A DNA stretch of 64,000 nucleotides from Spirochaetaceae bacterium UBA5556. GTDB taxonomy: Bacteria; Spirochaetota; Spirochaetia; Treponematales; Rectinemataceae. Location: positions 117,400 to 181,399 of the forward strand of contig DIMW01000006.1 in the NCBI GenBank assembly GCA_002425765.1, written 5' to 3'. Shown here in pieces: positions 26,499 to 34,777 of the stretch. The notes under the pieces were generated by a model. It saw only the letters and a program-made list of their open reading frames with translations. It did not search any database and was not told where the DNA came from. Each line of letters opens with the position of its first letter. The stretch's first letter is position 1. The position numbers and the translations under genes are program-made.

Positions 26499-27746
26499 AT
26501 GAGACGTGCCATTGTCTTGCTTGTATTCCTAAGCTTGATTGTCCCCGCCTTTGCGCAGAGCGGCAGCGCCGTCGTCGGATCGGGCTCGGTGGTCGTGAGC
26601 GGGGCTCGCCCCGGCGATCCACAGGAAAGCATCTATGTGCGCAAAGTCGGTCATGGTCCCCGGACCATAGTCCTCGTGCCGGGGAACAACACCTCGGGAG
26701 CCATCTTCGAGGGCATTCTCCAATACTTCCGCAGCGTCGAGGACTTGAACAACGCCTATACCGTCTATGCCTTTGATTACCGGGGCTCGGGCTTCTCGAG
26801 CTACAACAAGGAGATCACGGGCCTCAAGGACTTCGCCCTGGACTTCGAGAAGGTGATGGACGAGCTCGAGGGCTTCCCAAAAACAGGCGTGGCTCTCGTC
26901 GGCTATTCGATGGGTTTCGGCGTCGCCCTAGAGATGTACATCGCCAATCCCGGCCGCTATTCGAGCCTTATCAGCCTCGCGGGGATAGGCACGCGCGGCG
27001 TCAGGATCAGCATCGCCAACGCCTCCCAGGCGGGCAGCGACGCCCTCGGTCAGCAATGGGCCGTCGGTGATTGGATCACCGTGACCAATGACACCAAAGG
27101 TATAGCCGGAACCGCCTTTCAGCAGTCGAGCTGGCAGGGGGAGGCGAGGAACCTCGCGGGCATACAGTTCGTCTGGGACCTCCTCGTTTTCGAGGACGCC
27201 CTGAAATACGACATCTCGAGCTACAAGGTAGGCGATGTCGGCCCCAAGGCCCAGCCGGGCTACATGGGCGCTCTCCTTGACGGCCTCGGCGTTCAGTACA
27301 TGCCCGAGTCCCTGTATTATTGCCATAAATTCAACGTTTCAGCCTCCGACCTCACTCACAAAAACGGCGACGGCACGGTCGTGACCATCCCGGGCGACAA
27401 TCGCTTGGGCAGGCTCCTCGCCGGGAAAAAGGTCCTTCTCGTCAAGGCTTCCACGGATTTCCAGAATTGGCGCGGCGATCAGGTCATCTACGACAACTAT
27501 ACGGCCACGACCAAGTACGACCTCAAGAAAGCCGGAGCCGATGTGACGGCCATCCTCATCGATCCCAACCAGGGCTTCGACCACGGCTTCCCCGTCCTCC
27601 ATCCCTTGGAGACCGTCCACCTCATCGACAGCTTTCTAAAGGGCACCCTCAAGGCCTCGACCGTAAGCGCCGCGATAGGCGGTACGGCCAAATTCTACGA
27701 CTCCGCCGAGACGACCTGGGAGACGAACAACTTCACGGGCTTCTAG
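26499..27746 (+). CDS. Secreted alpha/beta hydrolase
   Basis: 415 residues from ATG 26499, with AGGAGG six nt upstream. A signal peptide ends at AFAQ. The hydrolase core shows TIVLVPGNNTSGAIF (oxyanion side), VYAFDYRGSGFSSYN and the nucleophile elbow GYSMG with Ser137. A late FDHGFPVLHP offers the catalytic His. An insertion of about 130 residues after the elbow may form a lid. It could be a periplasmic esterase or lipase; substrate unknown. The 27747-27945 stretch behind it holds no gene or clear terminator. Confidence 0.8.
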   Translation: MRRAIVLLVFLSLIVPAFAQSGSAVVGSGSVVVSGARPGDPQESIYVRKVGHGPRTIVLVPGNNTSGAIFEGILQYFRSVEDLNNAYTVYAFDYRGSGFSSYNKEITGLKDFALDFEKVMDELEGFPKTGVALVGYSMGFGVALEMYIANPGRYSSLISLAGIGTRGVRISIANASQAGSDALGQQWAVGDWITVTNDTKGIAGTAFQQSSWQGEARNLAGIQFVWDLLVFEDALKYDISSYKVGDVGPKAQPGYMGALLDGLGVQYMPESLYYCHKFNVSASDLTHKNGDGTVVTIPGDNRLGRLLAGKKVLLVKASTDFQNWRGDQVIYDNYTATTKYDLKKAGADVTAILIDPNQGFDHGFPVLHPLETVHLIDSFLKGTLKASTVSAAIGGTAKFYDSAETTWETNNFTGF

Positions 27747-27945
27747 TCGCAGGATCCTTCCTGCCGTTGATGGCGGCTTCGGCGATAAAGAATCAAGCTC
27801 GCTAGCTGAAATGGTTGAGACCGGCTGCTTTAACGCGGATATCGCCCTCCTCCATCTTGAGGATGCGCGGCAGTCAGCGCCCACCAATGCGATTTTTCAG
27901 GAAAAACCTCCGCTTGCTTGACAGGGCCGCGCGGGTTGACTCCCG

Positions 27946-28806
27946 CTACTTAATCGCGCCTTCGATCATGCCTTTGATGATGTACCGTTGAGCGAATAGG
28001 TAAAGAACGATGAGGGGAACCATCGCTATAAGCGTCGAAGTGAGGATGAGATCCCACTGCTTAAGATAGGCCCCCGCGAAGGCGGTCACCGCGACCGGGA
28101 TGGTCTGAATGGCGCCGTTCGAACCGAGCATCAGCAGGGGAAGAAGGTAGTCGTTCCATATCCAGATGCCATTGAGGATGAGGACTGTGACGATGATCGG
28201 CTGGAGGAGGGGGAACACGATCTCGAAGAAAGTTCGTGCCTCGCTGCAGCCGTCGATGGTCGCCGATTCCTCGAGCTCATAGGGTATATTCTTGATGAAT
28301 CCGTGGAAGATAAAGACCGAGAGGGGACTTCCGAAGCCGAGGTAGGCGAAGATCATTCCCGGAATGGATTGCAAGAGGCGAAAATGCAGAAAATCGCCGA
28401 GTATCCGCATCCACCTCACCAAGGGGAACATGAGGACTTGAAAGGGGATGACCATCACCGCGACGAAGGCGAAGAAAATCACCATGGCCCAGGCCTTGTG
28501 GGTGCGCACGAGCGCCCAGGCGCACATCGACGAGAAGAGGACGATGACCACGAGCGAGAAGAAGGTGATCAGGGCGCTGTCCAGGAATGCGTTGGCGTAG
28601 TGGACCGTGTGATTGCTGAATATGAGCCCGATGTTCATGAAAAGCTGGCCCCAGTTGGAAGGCAGCGAGAGGGCGTCGAAGATTATGTCCTTGGAGGTCT
28701 TGGCCGAGTTGATGATGACCATGACGAAGGGGATCATGAAGAGGGCGAAGAGGAGGACAACAAGGATCTCTCCCAGGATGCTCCAAGCGCGGCGGCTTCG
28801 TGTCAC
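27946..28806 (-). CDS. Sugar ABC transporter permease, MalG-like
   Basis: 286 residues, six membrane segments. The EAA loop is present (ELEESATIDGCSEARTFFEI), as is the C-terminal RYIIKGMIEGAIK typical of CUT1 MalG-type permeases. It overlaps the upstream permease by 4 bp. Last gene of the alpha-glucoside operon; no ATPase gene follows, so the importer must use an ATPase encoded elsewhere. Confidence 0.9.
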   Translation of the reverse strand: MTRSRRAWSILGEILVVLLFALFMIPFVMVIINSAKTSKDIIFDALSLPSNWGQLFMNIGLIFSNHTVHYANAFLDSALITFFSLVVIVLFSSMCAWALVRTHKAWAMVIFFAFVAVMVIPFQVLMFPLVRWMRILGDFLHFRLLQSIPGMIFAYLGFGSPLSVFIFHGFIKNIPYELEESATIDGCSEARTFFEIVFPLLQPIIVTVLILNGIWIWNDYLLPLLMLGSNGAIQTIPVAVTAFAGAYLKQWDLILTSTLIAMVPLIVLYLFAQRYIIKGMIEGAIK

Positions 28807-29690
28807 TGCTCGACCTCCTTTCTCTTATTGATCGATACCTGCACGAGCGAGACGACGACGAGGGCCACGAAGAGAATAACCGCCTTGGCCTGGGCCTCGG
28901 CCATGCGGTTGGCCTTGGCGGTGTTGAAGATGTCCATCGCAAGGAGTTGGCTTGCCATGACTGGTTGACCGAGGAAGCGCGCGGCTGGGCCGCCGTTGGT
29001 GAGGGTTAGGTTCATGTCGAATTGCTTGAATGATGTCGTGAGGGTCAGGAAGAGGGTTATCGTGAAGGAGTTGGCCATCATGGGTATGAGGATCGTGAAG
29101 ACCCGCTTGAAGTAGCCGGCCCCGTCGACCTTGGCCGCCTCCATCACCGAGGAGGGAACGGACTGGATGGCCGCGATGAAGATGAGCATGACATAGCCAG
29201 CGTATTGCCAGGTGTTGACAATCGACATCGCCCAGATGACCGAGTCGGAAAGGCTCAGCATCGAAGTCTGCAAGGCGTCGATCGAGAGGATCTTCCCGAG
29301 GGCCGGAATCGAGTTGTTGAAGAGGAACTGCCAGATGTAGCCGAGGACTATCCCACCGATGAGGTAGGGGACGAAGAATCCCGCGCGGTAGAAATTTCTA
29401 AAGCGCAGGTTGCTCGTGACGATGAGGGCCAGGGCGAAGCCCACCACATTGACGAGCACGACGTTGATCACCGTGTATGCCACGCTGATGAGGAAGGAAT
29501 AGATGAAGCCCGGCTGGGCGAGGATCTTCTCGAAATTAGTGAAGCCAACGAACTTGATCGAATCGGAAACGCCGTTCCAGTCGGTCATCGAGAAGTAGAG
29601 ACCGAGGAAAAACGGGATCAGGATCACCATCGTGATCGCGAATACGCAGGGAAAAACGAAAAGGGCTTTCGTCAGGCTGTGTCGATGCAT
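28803..29690 (-). CDS. Sugar ABC transporter permease, MalF-like
   Basis: 295 residues with the CUT1 pattern: an N-terminal membrane helix ending before FSMTDWNG, and the EAA loop VMEAAKVDGAGYFKRVFTI. Pairs with the MalG-like subunit. A 100-bp gap with two hairpins separates it from the binding-protein gene. Confidence 0.9.
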   Translation of the reverse strand: MHRHSLTKALFVFPCVFAITMVILIPFFLGLYFSMTDWNGVSDSIKFVGFTNFEKILAQPGFIYSFLISVAYTVINVVLVNVVGFALALIVTSNLRFRNFYRAGFFVPYLIGGIVLGYIWQFLFNNSIPALGKILSIDALQTSMLSLSDSVIWAMSIVNTWQYAGYVMLIFIAAIQSVPSSVMEAAKVDGAGYFKRVFTILIPMMANSFTITLFLTLTTSFKQFDMNLTLTNGGPAARFLGQPVMASQLLAMDIFNTAKANRMAEAQAKAVILFVALVVVSLVQVSINKRKEVEQ

Positions 29691-29710
29691 CGCTCAACCT
29701 TCATTTGGAT

Positions 29711-29784
29711 CCCTTCCCCCGGGCGGGCGAGCCGGCCGAAGGAAGGGCAATTTTCTGGGACATCGCTTCGGGCCCCGCCCGAAG
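29711..29784 (-). promoter_or_regulatory. Two hairpins between binding protein and permease genes
   Basis: On the minus-strand transcript, CTTCGGGC/GCCCGAAG (29766-29784, 3-nt loop) is followed by a larger stem with arms CCCTTCC/GGAAGGG (29711-29747). Neither has a U-tract. Such intercistronic hairpins commonly raise the amount of binding-protein mRNA over permease mRNA by blocking 3' decay; that role is inferred. Confidence 0.5.
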
Positions 29785-29790
29785 TCATGC

Positions 29791-31038
29791 TCACATCGTG
29801 GGCAACGTGGCGACGGCCTTCTTCATGTCCGAGATGAACTGTTCGATGTTGTCAGGATTCTGCGCGAAGAGGTCGTAGATCGGGGCGAAGACGTTCTGTC
29901 CGGCGCCATCGGGCAGCATGCCGAAGAATACGCCATAGTTGCCACCTCTGGCGTTAGCCGCCATGAGGGCCTGGCTGAGCTGGCCCTTGGGTTGGAGCTT
30001 CACCGACTTGAAGGCGGGGATCATGCCGGCTTGGTTGACCATATAGTCCTGACCTTCTGGCGTCATGGCGATCGAGGCGAGGAAGGCCTTGGCCTGGGCG
30101 GCGTTCGGGCTCTTCGGATTCACGCAATACCAGCTCGGCGCGAAGAGATAGAGGCCCTTCTCCGGCGTGTCGAGGAATGCGTGGGGCGCGTAGCCCATCT
30201 TAAAGGTGACGCCGAGCTGCTTTAGGTTGGGATCGACCCAGTTTCCCTGGTGGAGGAAAGCGGTCTTGCCCTGCGCGAACGAGGCGACCTGGTTATCGTA
30301 GCTGCCGTTGAGGAGGATGTTGCGGTCGGCGTACTTGAAGAGGAGCTGGACGTATTTCGCGTATTGGAGGAAACGCGCGTCATCGAGCTGACCCTTTAGC
30401 GCCTTCTTGATGACGCTGGTGTCGTCGAAGGGCAGGCCGCCTCCCCAGTAGCAAGCCAGGTTGTGCTGCGCCGCTACCCACCACATGCCGCCCGAGACGG
30501 AAGCGGCCATGGAAACTACGGCGTCGAGGCCGAGTTCTTTCTTCTTCGAGTCGATAAGCGCGAACGCCTTCTCGTATGCGGCCCTCGTGGTCAGCCCGGC
30601 TGGATCGACGCCGGCTTTCTTAAGGATGTCCGCGTTGTAGGCGAGACCGTAGCCTTCGATCGAAACTGGGAAGCCGTAGACCTTGCCGTTGACCATGAAG
30701 GCGAGATCGGTGTCCTTGACCCAAGGCTGGTCAGAGAGATCGGCTATGTAGTCTTTGAACACGTTGTATTGCCCCATTCCCTCAATTACGAAGATGTCGG
30801 GAACTTGTCCGGCCTGGATCTTGGCCTTGAGGGCGCCGCCGAAGTCTGCGCCACCGCCGAGTGTCTCGACCTTGACGGTCACGCCGGGGTGCGTGGCGGA
30901 ATACTTCGCCGCGTAGGCGTCGAGAGCGTCCTTGATCTCGACCTTAAGTTGGAACATATTGATCGTCACCGGCGTGGCCGCAAACGCGGCCCCGCAGACG
31001 AGACCCATTACCAATAAGATGACAAGAATGCGTCTCAT
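29791..31038 (-). CDS. Sugar ABC transporter substrate-binding protein
   Basis: 415 residues from ATG 31038, with AAGGAGGT five nt upstream. The signal peptide ends CGAAFAA without a lipobox. SBP_bac_1 features are PDIFVIEGMGQYNVFKDY, GKVYGFPVSIEGYGLAYN and VNPKSPNAAQAKAFL. It would bind an alpha-glucoside, given the GH13 enzyme and LacI regulator in the same operon (inference). Confidence 0.88.
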   Translation of the reverse strand: MRRILVILLVMGLVCGAAFAATPVTINMFQLKVEIKDALDAYAAKYSATHPGVTVKVETLGGGADFGGALKAKIQAGQVPDIFVIEGMGQYNVFKDYIADLSDQPWVKDTDLAFMVNGKVYGFPVSIEGYGLAYNADILKKAGVDPAGLTTRAAYEKAFALIDSKKKELGLDAVVSMAASVSGGMWWVAAQHNLACYWGGGLPFDDTSVIKKALKGQLDDARFLQYAKYVQLLFKYADRNILLNGSYDNQVASFAQGKTAFLHQGNWVDPNLKQLGVTFKMGYAPHAFLDTPEKGLYLFAPSWYCVNPKSPNAAQAKAFLASIAMTPEGQDYMVNQAGMIPAFKSVKLQPKGQLSQALMAANARGGNYGVFFGMLPDGAGQNVFAPIYDLFAQNPDNIEQFISDMKKAVATLPTM

Positions 31039-31080
31039 CGTGCACCTCCTTTTGTGCAATTCCATATCCGATATCGCCCG

Positions 31081-32754
31081 CTAGACGGGCGAAGAAACCC
31101 GATGCAGAGCCGAAATCCTCGCCTCCCAGGGTTCGAGGCGATCGGCTGCGGTATTCGCGGATGATCCCAGGTTCGAAATCAGGGGCGTCATTCCGGAGGA
31201 TGGCATCGCCGCTTTCGCAACATCGCCCGACATGTTGACCTCGACGAAAAGCCGCTCGCCTTCGCCTTCCCTGAGAAAGGCGAACAGCTTGGGATCGTCG
31301 TGGGCGAGGAGCTCAAAGGAGCCGTAAACGAGGACCTTGTGCTCCTTGCGGAACCTCGTCATCGACCGGACGAAGTTGAGAACGGACGAGGGATCGGCCT
31401 CCTCGGCTTCCGCGTTCACCGTCATATAGTCGGGATTGACGCCGATCCAGGGAAGACCGGAGCCGAAGCCGGCGTTTCGCCCTGCGCTCCACTGCATGGG
31501 CCTTCGGGCGTTGTCCCGACTCATGTAGCTGATGGATCGCATGACCTCATCTTCGGCAACGCCCGCGGCCCGCGCTTCTTTGTAATAATTGAGCGTGTCG
31601 ACGTCGCGGTAGTCGGAAATCGAGTCGAAGGCAGCGTTGGCCATGCCGAGTTCCTCGCCCTGGTAGATGTAAGGGGTCCCGCCGAGCGAGAGGTTGAGGA
31701 GAAGGAGGGCCTTGGCCGATTCGGTCCGGAAGCAACCATCATCGCCGAAACGCGACACCGATCGCGGCTGATCGTGATTCATGAGATAGTTGCTGTTCCA
31801 TGCCCGGCCGGCGAGTCCGAGCTGCCAACGCTCGATTATGCGCTTCATCTCGACGAGGTCGATTGGTCTTTGCCGCCACTTGTCGCCGTCGACGTGGTCT
31901 ATCCCCATAAGCTCGAACTGGAAGAGCATGTCGAGCTCCCCGCGATCCTCGCCAACGAGCTCGAGGGCGTTTTCCACCGTCGAGCCCGGCGCCTCCCCGA
32001 CTGTCATGACGTCGAACCCCGAAAGCGCCTCCCTGCGCATTTCCCTGATGAATTCATGAAGCCGCGGCCCGTAGACGTAGGGAGCCGTCCCCGAAAACAT
32101 GCCTTCGCCGGGCATGAGGTCCCGATAAGAGGGATCCTTCGAGAAGAGTGTCACGACGTCCATCCGGAAGCCGTCGATGCCGCGCGCGAACCAGCGCCGC
32201 ATCATTGCGTACACAGCCCTGCGGAGCTCTGGGTTTTCCCAATTGAGATCGGGTTGTCCTGGGTCGAAAAGATGGAGGTAATAATCTCCGGTCCGGGAAT
32301 CGCGTTCCCATGCGCTCCCCGTGAAGCAGGATTTCCAGTTGTTGGGCGGCCCCCCGGCTTTCGCCGGCTTCCAGATGTACCAGTCGCGCTTGGGGGAATC
32401 CTTCGAGGAGCGGGACTCCCTGAACCAGGGATGGAGGTCCGAAGTATGATTTACGACGAGGTCCATGACCACGCGGATACCGCGACGATGGAGGACTTCG
32501 ATGAGGCTTTCGAGATCGGCCATCGTGCCAAACTCCTCCATGATGGCCTCGTAGTCGCTGATGTCGTACCCGTTGTCTCTGTTGGGCGATGAGTAGACGG
32601 GATTGAGCCAGACGATGTCGACTCCTAGCGAGGCGATGTAGTCCGCTTTTGTCTCTATCCCGCGAAGGTCTCCTATCCCATCCCCATTCGAGTCCATGAA
32701 ACTCCGGGGATAGATCTGGTAGACGATCCCCTCTTTCCACCACGTCCTTTTCAC
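31081..32754 (-). CDS. GH13 alpha-glucosidase, oligo-1,6-glucosidase type
   Basis: 557 residues from a GTG at 32754 with GGAGAG upstream; this start places the operator at 32766-32781 outside the gene and gives the usual KRTWWKEGIVYQIYPRSF beginning. Catalytic residues are Asp199 (DGFRMDVVTL), Glu254 (MTVGEAPG) and Asp328 (MNHDQPR), nearly the same numbering as Bacillus oligo-1,6-glucosidase. Val after the nucleophile is the residue associated with alpha-1,6 preference in that subfamily. There is no signal peptide, so it hydrolyses imported oligosaccharides in the cytoplasm. A TTG at 32805 could extend it. Confidence 0.9.
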   Translation of the reverse strand: MKRTWWKEGIVYQIYPRSFMDSNGDGIGDLRGIETKADYIASLGVDIVWLNPVYSSPNRDNGYDISDYEAIMEEFGTMADLESLIEVLHRRGIRVVMDLVVNHTSDLHPWFRESRSSKDSPKRDWYIWKPAKAGGPPNNWKSCFTGSAWERDSRTGDYYLHLFDPGQPDLNWENPELRRAVYAMMRRWFARGIDGFRMDVVTLFSKDPSYRDLMPGEGMFSGTAPYVYGPRLHEFIREMRREALSGFDVMTVGEAPGSTVENALELVGEDRGELDMLFQFELMGIDHVDGDKWRQRPIDLVEMKRIIERWQLGLAGRAWNSNYLMNHDQPRSVSRFGDDGCFRTESAKALLLLNLSLGGTPYIYQGEELGMANAAFDSISDYRDVDTLNYYKEARAAGVAEDEVMRSISYMSRDNARRPMQWSAGRNAGFGSGLPWIGVNPDYMTVNAEAEEADPSSVLNFVRSMTRFRKEHKVLVYGSFELLAHDDPKLFAFLREGEGERLFVEVNMSGDVAKAAMPSSGMTPLISNLGSSANTAADRLEPWEARISALHRVSSPV

Positions 32755-32765
32755 TGTCTCTCCAT

Positions 32766-32781
32766 GCGCAACCGTTTGCGC
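32766..32781. promoter_or_regulatory. LacI-family operator before the GH13 gene
   Basis: A 16-bp pseudo-palindrome with central CG, GCGCAAcCGtTTGCGC, 14 of 16 bases symmetric. It shares the pattern GnGCAAnCGnTTGCnC with the site in front of lacI. It lies between the lacI stop and the GH13 ribosome-binding site, so the glucoside genes likely have their own LacI-controlled start. Confidence 0.7.
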
Positions 32782-32798
32782 GTAATTGTAAATACCGT

Positions 32799-33812
32799 TC
32801 AACAACTTTCCCGTCGGACGAGATAAGGCGCGATCATGCGTTGCTCGAGCCCAACACCTTTCCCTTCGTGGAGGGCGAATAGCCGATCCGTCGCCATACG
32901 CGCGATCTCCTGTCGAGGTTGGTGGATCGTCGTCAGCCTAGGCCGGACCCAATTGGCAATTTCGAGATCGTCGTAGCCCACGACGCGGAAATCGCGGGGA
33001 ACGGCGATACCCTCTTCCGCGAGCGCGCCGAGGGCGCCGAGAGCCATGATGTCGGTGAACGCGAAGAGCCCATCAGCGTTCCTAAGCCCGCCGATGTTGC
33101 GGCGCACGCAATCGTAGGCCGCTTCGAAGCTCTGTTCCGACTCGAAGCGCAGCCGCTCGTCCGGCGCGAGGCCGTGAGCCTTCTGCGCGTCCCTCCAGCC
33201 CCTTTCGCGGTCTTGTGCTTCCGAATTCGGGTTGAGGCCCATGAGACAGGCTATGCGTCGCGAACCCGACTCGATCAAGGCTTCCGTCGCCAAACGTCCG
33301 CCTTCTCTGTTGTCGGTGAAAAAGTAGTCGAGCTGGCTCGCGTCGAAATAGGAAGGCGCGTAATGCACTTGCACCACGGGAATTGCGCGCTTCCGTATCA
33401 AGGTCCAATCTTCGGGAGTAGTCCCGGAAAGGAGAAGAAGGATGCCGTCGACCTTGCGCTGGAGGACGAGGCGCCTCAGCGTGCTGCCGCCCAAAGGCGA
33501 TACCGCCTCGGTCACGATGCAGTCGAGGCCATGGGAGGCAAGACCCATCCGGAGATCTCGGATAAGGAGGTTCACGTACAAGCTCTTTTCGAAACGGTCG
33601 AGAAAATCGGGGCAGACGAGCGCGACGGTGTCCAAACGCTGGGTCGACAGGCTGCGCGCGCTGGCGTCGATTTCGAAATCTAGATCCTCCGCAATGCGCT
33701 TGATCCGTTCCCGCGTTTCGGCTGAGATACGCTGGTTGTTGTTGAGGCTCCTCGAGACCGTCGAGACAGAGACTCCGGCTATCCGCGCTATGTCGCGCGC
33801 CGTCACCGCCAT
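32799..33812 (-). CDS. LacI/GalR family repressor
   Basis: 337 residues. The helix-turn-helix and hinge are complete (ARDIARIAGVSVSTVSRSLN), followed by a periplasmic-binding-like effector domain with VDGILLLLSG and VVGYDDLEIANWVRPRLTTI. AAGGAG sits five nt upstream of the ATG, inside a perfect 30-bp palindrome, so autorepression is very likely. It controls the adjacent GH13/ABC operon. Confidence 0.93.
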   Translation of the reverse strand: MAVTARDIARIAGVSVSTVSRSLNNNQRISAETRERIKRIAEDLDFEIDASARSLSTQRLDTVALVCPDFLDRFEKSLYVNLLIRDLRMGLASHGLDCIVTEAVSPLGGSTLRRLVLQRKVDGILLLLSGTTPEDWTLIRKRAIPVVQVHYAPSYFDASQLDYFFTDNREGGRLATEALIESGSRRIACLMGLNPNSEAQDRERGWRDAQKAHGLAPDERLRFESEQSFEAAYDCVRRNIGGLRNADGLFAFTDIMALGALGALAEEGIAVPRDFRVVGYDDLEIANWVRPRLTTIHQPRQEIARMATDRLFALHEGKGVGLEQRMIAPYLVRRESC

Positions 33813-33818
33813 TGCGAC

Positions 33819-33848
33819 TCCTTTTGTGCAAGCGCTTGCACAAAAGGA
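33819..33848. promoter_or_regulatory. Perfect 30-bp palindrome, lacI autoregulatory operator
   Basis: The symmetric core GTGCAAGCGCTTGCAC extends perfectly through TTTT/AAAA and CC/GG to 30 bp with a central CG. It overlaps the lacI ribosome-binding site. The half TTGCACAAAAGGAG recurs at 31046-31059 directly before the binding-protein ATG. Confidence 0.8.
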
Positions 33849-33873
33849 ATGATAGACCCGCCGAGCGGAGCTG

Positions 33874-34499
33874 TCAACCTAATTTTTTGCAAAATCGGGC
33901 GGGGCGAAGCGCGGCCGCGAGCCACGAGGAAAAACGCGGGGCTTGGGATTTGGAATCCGATGTAGCTTGCGGCCGCGCCTCTCCCCAAATTTGAGCGAAC
34001 CATCGGGCGACAGCTCTTGTTTCTTCGACAGTCTCAGTCATCTGAACAAGACCATAGCGGTTCCCCGGAGTGAGTCCGAGCCCTTCGGTGGAGAAAGGGC
34101 AGGCGCCCAATAGTGCCATCACAGGCTCTTCGCGCTGATCCCTGACGATGATCGCGGCCTGTGGCAATCGTGTTGCCAACCATCGAATAGTGCCTCGCTT
34201 AGACCACCACGTCTCCATGCGTTTCGCGAGCCAGGCCGACTCAAGCCTGTTCCTGTAAGGCCGCTCCGCGACGCTCCCCAGAAACGGATTCCCAAGAGTA
34301 AGGGCGTCTTCGCGTAAGGTCGCCTGCGAGGCAAACAATACATTTACATGTGTACACAGTTCTAATGGCTGATGGAGTTCTCCGAAGGCGAACAAGGACA
34401 CGTCGTTTGTCGCCCAATCGACACGGTAGCCTCGCTGAGAAGGGAAGCTTTGAGGATATCGATGACTCTCTCATTGCCGCTGTTCGCCACTATCTTCAT
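33874..34499 (-). pseudogene. N-terminal remnant of a PLD-like/SNF2-type helicase
   Basis: ATG 34499, with AGGAAAG upstream, opens MKIVANSGNERVIDILKASL, the start of helicases with an N-terminal PLD-like domain. Near 34440 the frame shifts to RVDWATNDVSLFAFGEL, and the text goes on through AERPYRNRLESAWLAKRMET and FSTEGLGLTPGN to about residue 195. It then ends; the helicase core is absent, leaving about one fifth of the usual length. Possibly a restriction- or defence-associated gene in its intact form. It lies directly downstream of the tRNA-fMet gene. Confidence 0.65.
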
Positions 34500-34627
34500 C
34501 GTGATTCTATGATCTTTCCTGTATCCATTTAGCAAATTTTATCATGCTTTAAGTCTTGCCAAAAGAGCATTGTATTTTAGAATGGATCCGTTCAGACCGC
34601 GACAGCAGTGGATGAATAACAATAAAA

Positions 34628-34658
34628 AAGGCCGTCTCTTAATAAAAGAGACGGCCTT
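34628..34658 (-). terminator. Intrinsic terminator of tRNA-fMet
   Basis: AAGGCCGTCTCTT and AAGAGACGGCCTT form a perfect 13-bp stem with a 5-nt loop, followed on the minus strand by CTTTTTTATT. It begins seven nt after the tRNA 3' end. Confidence 0.93.
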
Positions 34659-34664
34659 CACATT

Positions 34665-34737
34665 TAGCAGGGGGAGGACTCGAACCTCCGACCTCCGGGT
34701 TATGAGCCCGACGAGCTGCCAACTGCTCTACCCTGCG
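34665..34737 (-). tRNA. Initiator tRNA-Met (CAT)
   Basis: 73 nt fold as a complete cloverleaf: acceptor CGCAGGG/CCCTGCT, D-stem GAGC/GCTC, anticodon loop CTCATAA, T-arm GGAGG-TTCGAGT-CCTCC, discriminator A. Positions 1 and 72 (C, U) do not pair and the anticodon stem ends in three G-C pairs, the two marks of bacterial initiators. CCA is not encoded. Confidence 0.95.
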
Positions 34738-34748
34738 GCGTGAGAATA

Positions 34749-34777
34749 AATTTACAAAATATCGCAGAATATGTCAA
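34749..34777 (-). promoter_or_regulatory. Promoter of tRNA-fMet
   Basis: On the minus strand TTGACA (34777-34772) and TAAATT (34754-34749) are 17 bp apart, placing the start of transcription about 5 nt before the tRNA. The -35 box overlaps the last codons of the DEAD-box helicase gene. Confidence 0.75.

Noticed and set aside
31300..32592. 430-codon open frame antisense to the GH13 gene
   Set aside because: The other strand has all GH13 catalytic motifs; no start signal or family feature supports the antisense frame.
34665..34737. Elongator tRNA-Met
   Set aside because: The unpaired 1-72 position and three G-C pairs at the anticodon stem base are initiator features.
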